Shown here: positions 44,953-57,519 of the stretch, piece by piece
How positions within the stretch are numbered: position 1 is the first letter of the stretch
Layout: the number at the start of each line of letters is the position of its first letter
Origin: Lineus longissimus
Lineage: Eukaryota > Nemertea > Pilidiophora > Heteronemertea > Lineidae
Length of the DNA: 64,000 bases
Direction: 5' to 3'
Assembly: GCF_910592395.1 (NCBI RefSeq)
Contig: NC_088308.1
Location: 2,728,001 to 2,792,000 of the forward strand
Made by a program: the position numbers and the translations under genes
Notes under the pieces: generated by a model
What the model was told of the DNA's origin: nothing
The model's input: only the letters and a program-made list of their open reading frames with translations
The model's database searches: none

Positions 44953-47900
44953 TTAGTAAGGCGAGAATCGTTGGTATCCCCCTCTGTATACTGTGGGCTG
45001 CAATAGAGAGAATAGAAAGTTACAAAGCGTTGGGTAGCAACTGAGTTTTTCTGGAATGGTGTCAACAATGCACCATGATGGTTAGAGAGTTCATTACCAA
45101 CATTGGAAACACGTCTAACATTTGACCTTATCCCCGAAAATGTAAGGTACCAAAAATGTGATCACATCCTAAAGCTCTCAACATTTCTAATTTCTAGTTA
45201 AGATGTAGTCACAATCATATGCCAAAAAATTTAGCAAAACGAAATTTTGAGTGAAAACATCAACTTAAATCATGAACCCCCTAAACCCCCACAACGGTAC
45301 ATCATTTCTATCAACAGTTAGACAAGTTACCACACTCTCCAACACTAATTTGTTTCCCACTTTCACATATTACGGACAAGACCAGTCACAATTACATATA
45401 CTGTCACTAAACAGGTTAGACTTGAAACAAGGAATTTGACTGGTTATTCTCATGCACTAGCTCGGCTAGATGGTTTCAAAGAAGTTAAACCGTGCAAAGG
45501 AAAAGAGTGGATACGTGCATGCATCTAGAGCATACGGATACATATACTTTGAGCATTGACCCCCATTCACTTCAGACTGCACTGGTTTAAACTGTTACCT
45601 GACTTATGTACTTAAAGCACTTTGTGATGTATTGGACTTATGATAAAGACTCAATCAATTGTCTCCTGAATGATGTGAACCGATTGAAATCAACATTGAG
45701 CCAGCTCACCAACAACAAAATCGATGTCTTAATTTTGTGTTTTTCCTTGCCCCTTAACTTGCAAATAACGAAAGCAACTAGCATATCCATTCCCCACTGA
45801 TGACAACTTTTCCTAAATGTCTACACCTAAGAGCATAAGGCATGCATTAACATTATTGGATGCAACAGCAAAGTACATGTAGCAAGTTGAGAAAAAAATC
45901 CGCCTCGCTTGCATCTTCATTTGAGGAGTAGCTTCAATGTCATATTTGAGTTATTTGTAGCTTTAAAAGACAACTTATGAGTAACAAGTCGTTGACTTTT
46001 CATATTACTTTTGAATGGATCAGTGGCCTTTAGAGTTCTAGCCTATCTTTAGTCTTTAGAATCATATGATACTTGCCAATCACAAGACACTCACTCAGAA
46101 TGCCTGTATTTATAATAGCATGAAAAGGTTTAGCAGTAGCCCTCGTAGCTACCATGATAGTCTCCTCACTGACAGCAGAACCTCTCTATGATTATAAAGA
46201 TCATGTCCAATTTTTGACTTTGTCTCTTAACTGATTTCACCTCGTGAATTATGAAGAACCATTACCAAATCTTTGGACAAGTACAGTTCATCATGATTAC
46301 TGAGTATTTAGTACATGTACTACCAGTAACCTTGATGTTCTAATAATTGTGTGTTAGAAGCTTGTTGGAAATCGAACTTGGAATACACTCTTTATATCAT
46401 ATAATTTTAGACTTTATTTTGACAGTATATCGAATACATTAATGAGAATCTCACTGGATATGCTTTTTTGGTACTGACTCACTATTTTCCCTGAGAAATT
46501 CACAAGTTCATTATCCAGTATAAATACTGTTTACTCAGACAGAGCAATTAAGGTAAAGACCTCATTATCATTAAATGAAAACTTTACATTTACCAATAGC
46601 GTTAGCTAGTAGCAACTATTATAATCCTCAAAATGCAAACAAACAAACTCGATATAACCATCAAACGGAATCCACAACATGCACAAGAAGATTATTCATG
46701 AGGCATCTAACAGTGACAGAACAAAAAGGTGCAAGCAGAATAGATGAAAGAACTAATAAGCCACCGGAAGGCAAAGTGGGCATGGTATCATGAGGAAAAG
46801 TGGCTGATCACGGGCAAAAAGTCACTAATCATGTAAATTGGTGCTATTCGTGGCCATATATTTGCTGATCATTGGTAAAAGTTGCTGATTCTGGCCAACA
46901 GAACCTTAAAAGTTCTTTAGGAAATAGCCTGCATAAGCTGAACATGTCAGTGTGGTCTTATTTTCTCATATCTCATTTCTCATTAAGAATTCCTTCAAAG
47001 TGACAGGTGTTTTTTGCTCAGTTGATTTTTGCTGAAGGTGGAATGCTGTCCTTGCACTTCAGCTATCCAATTAAGAGCTGTTTTCAATCGATTTTGATAA
47101 GGAATTTACAGGAATTAACCGAATTCGACCAGCACAAATGCAATTTTCCTTTAGCGATACCACACCCTGTGAAGGAAGTGAAGGGTTAAGGGAACAACAA
47201 GTTAACAGGTGAAGGAAATAAAACAAATATCTACCATTGAATGAATTAAACTTTGTGTGTCTTTAACCATATCAGGGTTGCCCTCAACGAGTATTCTTTG
47301 TAAGGATTGTCCAGCCTGCGATGTGGCTAAGACGCGTCCAGCAGCATGGGGCATTATCTAAGTTAACAAACGAAACAAATAGGTGGTCAAATTTGGGACA
47401 TCTCAACCAAGATGCAGACGATGAGCATTGCTGGAGGTGGAGGCGAGAACCACAAACTGTCCATGCTAATTAATTTCATTAATTTGTCAAATTAGCTCTT
47501 TTTGATACCAACAACTCGACTAAATAGATCATTGTCTTTAACAATCAAAACCCAAGTCTAGCTTTTACTGGCATTTATCTACGCCAGCTTTTACTAATTC
47601 TAGCTTCATCTTAAATTTCTTCAAATTTTGAGAGTTTTTGAATACCTCCTATTTCAATTTATCAAACAATTCAAACCATGCTGACTGATCAATACCTGGT
47701 GCGAATCAACGGCACAAATACCAAAATATCACTATTTTTAACCCCTTTTGCTCCAATTTCAACACACAAATGCTGTTTATGGTTCTCTCTTGGTTATTAG
47801 AAGCAGTGACATCTAAGCCGAAACATGAACTTCACAAAATTTTGATGAGTTATTCTAGTCTACCTTTAAGACACATGATTTGTCCATCCAAGGTGTAATA

Positions 47901-50900
47901 TGCGTAAATTGTAGCTAACGAGACATTTGTCAGACACCTGGCAATTTCTCAGACAGGTTTTTGCCAATAAGTAAGGACAATCCATTAAACTGACTGCCTA
48001 GGGGCTAGAGGAGGCTCAGTAGACAGGTCAGCCAAGGGTAATAGGATTATCAAGAGGGTATCATGTTCCTTGTGTCATCTTTCACAAACCACACACGATC
48101 ATCTGTTACCTTTCAATGACCAGAGATACCAGGGCAAGTTATATAAATAGGTATTTTCAAATTATTCCATCTCCCAATCCCATCTCGACAATTTGAGTGG
48201 TGTTCCAAGTTAGATTTAACCTTTCATGATCCAGCCTAGTGTAACCAATGACACACCTCATAGAGAAAGAAAACCCTCCTTACAAATCCACTTAAAACGT
48301 CATTCCCTTAAAGTGATTGCCTTGCCCAAACTTCACCTAGAGACCATTGCCATCAAATGTGATAGAGCAAAAGGTAAGCGGACCCAAAATTAAGTGAATT
48401 AAACATTAAATAAGATAGATATCTTTCCGGTGATTGGAAGTTTCTGTGGGTTGTTATTCAATGACACTAGGGTACATAATTATCCCTAAACCATTTGAAT
48501 ATGAAGCGTAGCAGTTATGATAGAATGTATCTTAAGTAAGGTTGTGATGTATTGGGTAAGGAGAAGATTTCAAGCTAGTTGTCTTGGCTGTGCGAAAGGA
48601 ATGGTAACTGTACACAAGAACGCTAAATATAACACATACAGTGAACAAACATACAGAGCTATACTCCAGTGCGGGACGATTCCATCGGAGATTCGTTTTC
48701 CGAGGGGTGAACCGAAAAGATGTGACAGAACTCCTTGTACACCTACGGGCCAAATGTGACCCGTCACAGCAAAACCAGGCGCTTGTCGCACAGAAGAAGA
48801 GCCTAAATGACACCAGGAGATAATGGAAGAAATTGATGTGCTCATATTTCACAGAAGGCAGACAATAGAGAAATGAACAGAGAGTCTGTCTCAACCTGCC
48901 AAGCTCGGTGCGACATGCGCCTGGTTTTGCTGTGATGGGTCACAAATATTCTAGAATGGAATCGTCCCAGTCCTTAGTTTAGCTTTGTACACCTCTCCAT
49001 CGTGTTTATACGCCACACCATGAAAATTTAGTTATAGCTATAACAATCAGCAATGCAAATTAGTTACAAGTCCATTTCAAGAATCTAAAGAAATTTCCAC
49101 ATTGAAATACACCTAGGACACATTGTTAGTGAGATTGGTTGACAAGGAAAGAATGTTACTCGATGAAGTTTAAAAAAATCAAAGTAGGTCTGAGCTTGAA
49201 AGCAATATGTGATATAAATGGCACAAAATTACCATAGCTCTGATCAATACGTCTAGTTTTCATTTTAACTAAAAAAATAATTGCGTAAAAGCCTTGGTCT
49301 CAAAGCAATTTTTCACACAAAATGTTGCATTGAAAAAAATTCTGAAAAAATTGTTCTTTGGAGAATAATTTGGATATATCAAGTGCTTCGATCTGTAGTT
49401 CTTCTTTTTGGGAGATATTAGGAGGAACATTCTGCATTTACATTGTATCTAAAGCACTCTAATCGTGACATCAAATCAAAAATACATTCAGTAGTCCTCA
49501 ACCGCGACATGCACAACATGCAATTATAATAAATGACTCGCACTGCAAACTGCTGCCTGGTTACAATCCATTCCAAGATGCAACGGACCCATCACATTCC
49601 CTTGACGTTAACCCATTATGGAGGTGTAACATACGACTAGGCCCTGCCCATTTCATCCACCGCGCATTCAACAGCTATTCTACCTCAACTATGCACAAAA
49701 ATCTCACTTCTGAAATTATCTGTAGTTGTCAAGAACCGATAGAATTCCATTTTCATGTAGATGAAACACCACACGCAATATATTGGTATGGGTGATGTTT
49801 TTCTGAATAAATTCCAGAATTCTGGGTTGTCTGTCACACTTCTTTGAAACTGTACACACTGGGTATAAATAGAAACTGTATCTCATAGCTTTCTCTGCCT
49901 TTTTTATATTCACTGTGTGGGTGTATCATGTATCAATATCAGAAATGCCCAACAAACTCTTATAATCCTTTCAGTATCAATGTTACAGTTTCACAATTCA
50001 AGCTTCACTTATATTTCTACTGTGTCAGTCTGACTCAAAACATGTTCAGTGGACACACAACAGCCTTGATGTTGTAACGACTACAAGTCTGATGTTGCAA
50101 CTCCGAGGATTCATCGAAAGATATAACTAATCCCAAGGCACAACCTAACATCATCATCCCATAGGCATCGAAAGAGATCAAAAGGACCAGCTGTTGTGCC
50201 AAGTTGTAATATGGTATACGATACCCAGGGCACAACTCTGCCCTCTACAAAGAGCAAAAGGAACTACACGCAACTAACAACCATAGCCCATTAGAAAGAA
50301 TACTATTACGATGTCAAAATGCCACTTCCGTCTACAGCACCAGTAATTACCACATTCAATAAAAGTCACCAAATTGACAACTCGTTCAAAATACAGTATC
50401 GTTTTACATTTCCTGTATTGTTGAACCTCAGATAATTTCAGAAAAAGACGTTTGAACCAAGTCCAGGTGTCAGGCATGTATAATATTTTCACCTTACTCA
50501 CTTAAAAAACTACAAGAAATGCTACTAGTAATGAGGTTCTTTTGAGCAATACATTGCAATCTGTAAAGACATTGGAATTTTTCATTCAATTAATAGGTTT
50601 CTTAGGAATGGGAATGTTACTTGCATATTGGAATGAAGAGAAACCTCTTTAATTGATTCAGTGATGGCAATTACACCCTGGCGAATCAGTAACTGGATGC
50701 CAGACTCTTTAACATACAATCCCAATACTGGAGTCCAAATGCTACCCACTCGTCGAGTTGTTTTGAAGCAGAGTTCTCAGCAGGCTCAAGATGTGACTCG
50801 GAATAGTGGATAGCATTTTAACTCTGATATGTAGATGCTATGTTAAATGCTTGGACATGCAGTTACTGATTCTCCAGGGTGAATTATTTCGCATTTAAAA

Positions 50901-53900
50901 ACAACAAGGAGTACTCGGGAACATTAAAAAATGCTTCTGATCGTGCTTTCAGTTAAAAAAAATTAATGGAATTCTTTTTTACTCAAATGTACAGATCATG
51001 CAAATGACTGGGTGTGTAATTTGCGCCAAACGCGATGTCCCTACCACAGTTAATTGGTCATAATTACTAAACCAATGAACCAACCCTCGTAATTTCGTAA
51101 TTAAGAGTCATTATTGTAACTACTACAAATTTGAACGTGCAGGCAGCTTATTAAGCACACTGTATCATATGAAAATTGACTCTATGTATTTCTAAGTGCA
51201 ATAAAGCATTTCTTTAACACTTTGCAGCAATAGCTCCCAAAATACTTTGAGGAATGAGCAGTTCATTTTGACAGTCTCAATGGTTCCAGTGCTAATTCTA
51301 TCCCATCTCCCCCTATGGTGCTCCCCCACTTCTAAACCTGATTTGCTTATCTTTAAAATCTCAAAACGGCCAATGATTTTCAGCACAATGTGCACAGCTT
51401 TTTAAAAGAAATCAACCCTCAACATTAAATATCCGTTTTATCAATAACTGTGTCTGTTACAGCCAATTTTTTTTAAAAAGCAGCCATTATTGTTATCACA
51501 AAATTATGCCGCCCCTCAATCCCTCATCAACTTCCATAGTCATTATCTTCTCTGCATCAGAGGGTTAAGCAATTTAATCAGCAGCTACCCGGGTGAGGAC
51601 TTAATGCGCGTTTGCCACATATGTCAGTTGTCATTTGGGTCAAATATGAATTCATCAATCTCATTTGTATGCAGCAGGTGCCGTGTAATTAAGTGCTAAA
51701 TACACATCATCATCAAACTGGCAACAAAAAGACAAGCGAGAAAAAAGCTGAGGAGTGTACAAAATGATGTCCTATGAGAAATGATAGGGGAAACTTACCG
51801 AATAACCTGCCACTGGGCCAATACTGTGTCCTAGGTAGGGGTCTGTTGTGATGTCGCGACCAGGGTATCTGGAAAGGGAATCACTGAAAAATTAAGAAGC
51901 AGCCTGGTTAAACAATGCACTTAAGAAGCAGACCATGAACGACAATATTTCTTAAATGTCTTTGCATTCCGAGAAACAAACATGTACATGATATTTAGAG
52001 AGTATCATGTTAAAAATTAGTTGCATCCATAGCAACGCAAGGAAATCCTCACAGAATGATTAGCATGAAAATCTATCACCCCTGCCTGAGGATTGTGTAG
52101 AAATGGGAAGATCTCTCCAGATTACACAGCCATCATAATGGCACCCTCAAGCACTAAAATCTTTTCCAATCATGCTCAGAAAGTTTTTAAATGTTTTAGC
52201 TGCAAAGATGTGCTGGTGAGTAAAAAATCAGCAGCAGGGAACGAGGATTAAGACTTTTTCAAATTCAGCAGGAATTTTGTCTGTTCCATATTAGTTACGT
52301 ACTTTTTTTCTTTTTCTTTGTATTCTGATAGTTGTGCACTATTCTATACATAACGGGTATCAGCAAAGTTGCATGCACTAACTGCACAACAGCACAGTGT
52401 ACCATCGAAGTACATGAACTGTTCCACACAGTGGGTTTGTCTATGTACTTACCCGGCCATAGCATAGGTGGCGCCAGCAGGTGCTACAGCAGGTATGGCA
52501 TATCTTGAGACGGCCGTGGCATACCCGGCAGCTGCTGCATATGGCTGGAAGAAAAAGAAAACAGGTCAAACTACGAAATCCTTTCTTCAAAAGTGTGCGA
52601 TATTTTGCAGGCAACTGAATCGATCATCTGAATCTTCTTTTTGGGAGGCTTATAGCAAACTGATGAAAAGATCGCTGCACAAGAGAATGCCCCACGTCAT
52701 AATCATTCCCCCAAAGGTGTTCCTCATCCCCTGCAGTAAGCTTATTTGATTACCATGGATAATGAACGCCAAGAGGAAATCTCCAATACACCAACAATCC
52801 CATAGACTAAACCAAGCTGTCACAAGCTCCGTGAAATTCTGCGAGATAACTAACTTATTCTTAAGATTAACGGTGCTGATAACTTCGACACCACGATTCG
52901 TGGATAAAAATTTAATGAGAAATGCAGAAATGTTTGAAAAATCGTGAAATGGTTTGTTGGATGTAATTACATCAGCACCAGGTGTGCAATTGCAATGAGA
53001 ATGGATTTGAAAGTCATTCCAAATGCTGGAAACAACCCATTTTTGTGCCTTTTTATCTGAAGCGAGGAAATTGTCTTTGAAAAATCTTATTTTACATCAT
53101 CCTCTTTGCGCATCACCGGAACTTTAATTATTGATGCCATCATTCCACCCCTGCTTGAATTGGCACCAATCTGAATGGCAGAGACTCAGCCATTTCAATG
53201 CATAACTTAACGCAAAACTTTTACACATGATTAGAACAGTCCGTTAAGACTTTTTAGTTGAAACTATTTATCTCATTGTAGTTTTTTCCCCAAAGTTTGG
53301 ACGAATCTATGGCTGTGGCTACTGTCAGACCAATTACATTGCGAGAAGGCAATGAATAATGTACAGGGGCTTTACCACATGGAGGCTAATACTGGCAGAG
53401 AGAATTTGCCAGAGTATTATGTCTGCTTGGAGAATGATTTTACATCCGACACGGCTGGGGCCATTTTCATGAACAAGGAGTAGATAAAAGTGTCTTATTC
53501 ATTTCCCTCAAGGGAATAGCCATTGAATTGCGGAAATAATGAGCCCCTCTTCTTTGATTAGTCTTTCTACATCTGACCATCTGAACTGGATCAAACCAGC
53601 TCAGCAATAACAACTCACTTCGCCTGGTAGATAACGGCAGACTTAGAAACACTCCGCGAGAAGCCAGTGAGGTATTGGATACACGGAAAGATTATGTGAG
53701 CTCGTTACCTACGGAACCCATCATCAAATTGTCAGCCATATTGATGACGTGATGAACATAGGTCGCCCTAAGATATCAGCAGTTAAATGAATGGTGATTA
53801 CTAATGCGGGAAAAGAGGCATTTGAAATTGGAACTTTTGACAGAAGATATCTCAGAAATAGTTTTTATTCACCTTTGCTCATTATTATAGTGATTAGAGA

Positions 53901-56900
53901 CAAGAAGTTTGCATCCTAATGGTATTTGATTAAAATGTACTTTGTACTTCGTGATCAAATTGATAGCCCAATTGTTAGTCATTGACAAATTTCGAGGAAG
54001 GGGAATTGCAACTTCCTTGCCAGGAAATGCCATTCAAGTAATCAGAAATGACATTCTTGATCAGTTGGTGCTGTCAATGGGGCTTTTGTCCACCCTCAAT
54101 GTTAATTTTCTCAGGTATTGCACAGTTCAAGACAGCCCTGTAAAGCAAAGCTATGATATGTCATCCAATAATGTATCAGATGCAACCTGATTCTATTGTC
54201 AACGAATGCTAGCCAGAAACTCAGAAGACATGGATTGGCCAACTGCAAATAATGTGTCCTAATAAGCTACAACACTACCAGTAGCATATTGTTGTTGTCA
54301 TTAATATCGCAACGTTTCTTACCTGGTATCTGTCTGTATATGTGGCTAGAAAAGGATCTTGATACACACCCCTGTAAAAGAGACAAAATCGTATTATGGG
54401 TGAGATTAACCTGGCTGAGGGCCAGAATAAGGACCCTCACATCTTAGGATGAAGGCACAAGGGCACAGTCCTCAAGCCAGCACCCTTTACATGGAGGCCC
54501 TGATCACCAATGCAAGAGAGATTGACAAGACTCGATACGTATCCCTGTATATATAAATTTTATAGAGATGCCATCTTGACCTAGCCATGATACCTTGGGG
54601 ACAGTCATAAGGACCCTCATGCTCAATATGAAGGAGTCGCAATCCTAAGGGGCAATGTCAGATATCGTCTGGAACGTGAGGGCCTGATCAAACCATCGCC
54701 ACAGAGATCACTAACAAGGTACTCTAAGATTAGAGAGATGTGATAAAAAAATGCCTTCTGGCAGTGGCGTTTGACCAGACAGAGAATCCCACTACTTATC
54801 ACAGAAAGTCTAACTGCTGCCTTCTGACAAGAGGTTCCCAAGGTACAAGGCTAGGGAAGGTCTCACAAAATCTTTTGAAGTGAACCAAGCATATTTTTTT
54901 TCACTTAAGGTAGGCAGAGGGTTCATAGATGTGAACAAAATCACACTTCATGGCATAAAGATAAGTTTGAGACACTCCCTTAGGAGAAATCACCTTATCA
55001 CAGTGATAACACAATGATGGTATGCAGATCTAAGGCTACAGACCTTGAAGGGATGAAGACATACATTTCTTCATTTCAGCAGATAAGCTCTTTGAGGATA
55101 TAGAAAAGCTTGTCTTCTCTTCTGTGGCGTCTTTTCAAGCATGACACATTTTGTTGATAAAGCAGCCAGGCTTTTGGAGCATACTAAATATCATGACCTT
55201 CAAATTGAGACCGACTGTAGGAGCATCACTTGGACTGATGATTTGTCTTTGTTAGACAGTGAAAGTGCATACCCCAGCATGCCATCATTGAAAGGGGAAA
55301 TAAACGTACAGACAATGGGTCAACTGATAGCCCAGATGGATTTCATTAGTGTTTCGTTGGGTATTGTATATCTCCGATAGTCTAGCTAACCACAGTCAGA
55401 ATACATCATTACACCGGCCAGCTGAGCAAATTTAGCTGTGTATGTGATCTAATTGCATTGGGGAAGTATTTGGGATTGCCAGATCGGGGTCCCGATGTCT
55501 GGTCATCACCCACACTGTAAGCAAAGAAACTTAACAGTATATTGGGGTGTCTGATAATGGCAAACACTTAACAATGTTGGACCAGACAAAGCAATTAATC
55601 ATTGGATTAGGTTCAGTGTTATTCAACACGGCTATTTCTTGTCTAATCCCTTCAAAACACTTTTCATGGAAAATGTTGGGAAATAGAATGAATTTCAGGG
55701 AACCGGATCCCCAAAGGAAACCAATTCTATCAGAAAAAGTCTCCATCTCAGGAACTGGCCAGATCCAACCTATGACAACAAACCTTACAAAGGCTGATGA
55801 TAACACAGAAAAGTGACCTTTACTACCCAATGATAGCTTGAGTGCGAAATTTTCTGTCATGAAATTCTGGTGAAAAGCTTATACTAACGGTGTATATGGC
55901 AAGGCTGTGGCTGTGGCTAAGGGATTTGGATGCCTAAATGCTGCTGCTGCTGCGGCCGCTTGGGCAGTTAACGGTCTACGTGCCGCGGCTGCTGCTGCTG
56001 TTGCTAGTTGACCTCGTTGGAATACCGTTCCTCGTAACGCTGCAGCTGTAAAGAAAGATGGTATAGTGTTATACTTCTAGAATTTTGTCCATTGTTCAAG
56101 ATACACAGGGGTCTCTACTATCTTACCGTTTATTGAAACCATCCACGTTTGTATGAGGAATGAATCACTGAATCAAACACAATCCATTCCCCAACTGTGA
56201 TCTAAAGACCACTATTCTGACCCCTTGATGCCTATAGTCCCCCTTTAAGTTATAACCAGCTGCAGTTAGTTGGCTTGCCATAAATCACCATACACTCCTT
56301 AGGAGATACAGGCAAGCATACCGGTGGCACCCCGCATAGTTCCACCAGTGAAACACTTCAAACCAACCTGCCTCTGGAGCCAACAGGATCATTTGATATC
56401 TAGATGGATAAAGCGTGTAGAGGTTCAATGCCAATGTAAACTCATTAATCTAACCGACCATCGATTGAGGTGAATCGAGTGAATCAAGTTAGTAGAGAAA
56501 TCATTCATCAATGGCGGGAAGTTCTGATCATGATGTTTAACATCAATTGACAGCTTTTATAAACATTTATCAACAAGCAGGTGGGTCTGGCACTGTTTAT
56601 GTTGGATGGTAACTTTGGAATGAATTATCAATGCGTAAATGTTCAATTTGTGTCATAGAATTCTTGGTAACAAACATTAAGGCAGATTAATTAGAGCTAA
56701 TATCAACCTTATGGAGATTTAAAGCCGTCTGAGTTTATTTTTCCCCTGAATTATTTGTCTTAAGTTATAGGTCTTAGCCTACCAACTGCATACCTTCATG
56801 TGATTGGTTTTCAAAGCATGATATATAACTTTTTCCTGAATTTGAAACTAGTCATTTAAAACAGACCAATCCCCCTACACACACACACCACCATGTCGCT

Positions 56901-57519
56901 TCTGTTAAGACAGGCATTTTGAAACATTCTAAACAAATCACCCAGGATGAAGAGAAAAACAGCCAATTAATTTACTAATGAAGCACTTAGTTTATAGGCA
57001 ACTTAAGGGCTTTAACCTTTAAAAAACACCATGATTTTTGATGAGCCTTCTCCCCTGGGGCTGCCATCTCATTTTGTCAACATCATTAACAGTTTCCAGT
57101 TAGCATCAATTCCTTTGGCAAATAACATCAGTTCACTCTTAACTTATTTCTTGATATAAGTAAACTAACTGTGTGATACTTCTGATCAATGCAGTAACTG
57201 ATCTGTTCGCTTTACATTCAAAATATGTGCAGTGATCTCCACCAGTCATTTTTAACAGATTGGCATAAACGTTATCGTGAAAAAGAATTTCCTGTCAACA
57301 ATAAATGGTTCAAAAGCAAAAATGGAAAAAATAATCAAGGGGAATTTTAACTCGCTGGAAGGGGCCAAATGTTGAAAATACAAATGGAGAACACTGGACT
57401 TAACAGGTCAAAGAAAGAAGTGGAAAATTGGGAGATAACGTACCAGCAGGATACATACCGTTTGGAATCGTTGGTGTGACCGTCTTTTTTGTCATAACTC
57501 GCGCGGTTGCATTATTCAC
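44953..57519 (-). CDS. RBFOX: RBFOX splicing regulator, last six coding exons (C-terminal half)
   Basis: Fox-1 family proteins bind UGCAUG in pre-mRNA through one RRM and control alternative exons. Minus-strand exons 5' to 3': 57459-57519, 55889-56045, 54323-54371, 52453-52544, 51799-51868, 44953-44997. All have AG acceptors and GT donors, and phases join without a break. The first encodes VNNATARVMTKKTVTP, the hallmark just after the RRM (vertebrate form VNNATARVMTNKKTV). Then come ALRGTVFQRGQ and two alanine runs (LATAAAAAARR, TAQAAAAAAFRHP), GVYQDPFLATYTDRYQ, PYAAAAGYATAVSRYA, YPGRDITTDPYLGH and the family C-terminus PTVYRGGYQRFSPY followed by TAA. The vertebrate GWKLNPVVGAVY segment is not seen. 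The RRM exons were not found up to 64000 and should lie beyond it. Exon pairs 54323-54371 + 52453-52544 (141 nt) and 52453-52544 + 51799-51868 (162 nt) can each be skipped without a frameshift. Which vertebrate paralogue it resembles most is not determined. Confidence 0.93.
44998..51798 (-). other. Last RBFOX intron (6.8 kb)
   Basis: Donor GTAAGT at 51793-51798 and acceptor ATTGCAG at 44998-45004, both read on the minus strand. It contains the inverted repeat at 48663-48985 but no coding exon that I recognise. Ordinary AT-rich DNA. Confidence 0.6.
48663..48985. repeat. Inverted repeat / foldback element in an RBFOX intron
   Basis: The inner arms are 35 bases, 48756-48790 and 48909-48943, inverted with about two mismatches (core CACAGCAAAACCAGGCGC), around a 118-base loop. 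Outer arms GGGACGATTCCAT (about 48673-48687) and ATGGAATCGTCCC (about 48956-48970) are also inverted. The left side has about 70 more bases between inner and outer arm than the right. It looks like a MITE or foldback element with an insertion in one arm. Confidence 0.7.
51869..54322 (-). other. Two RBFOX introns flanking exon 52453-52544
   Basis: 51869-52452 and 52545-54322 (minus strand) are bounded by TTTCCAG and TTCTTCCAG acceptors and GTAAGT/GTAAGA donors. No other coding exon or repeat is recognised in them. Confidence 0.55.
54372..57458 (-). other. Two RBFOX introns flanking exon 55889-56045
   Basis: 54372-55888 and 56046-57458. The donor of exon 55889-56045 is GTTAGT, weaker than the GTAAGT/GTATGT of its neighbours. 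I searched 56046-57458 for a WKLNP-type exon on the minus strand and found none. A diverged tandem duplication lies at 54427-54770. Confidence 0.5.
54427..54770 (+). repeat. Diverged ~181-bp duplication in an RBFOX intron
   Basis: ATAAGGACCCTCA starts blocks at about 54427 and 54608. Each is followed at similar distances by ATGAAGG, GGCCCTGATCA / GGGCCTGATCA and AGAGAGAT-type words. Identity is low, so it is old. Confidence 0.5.
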
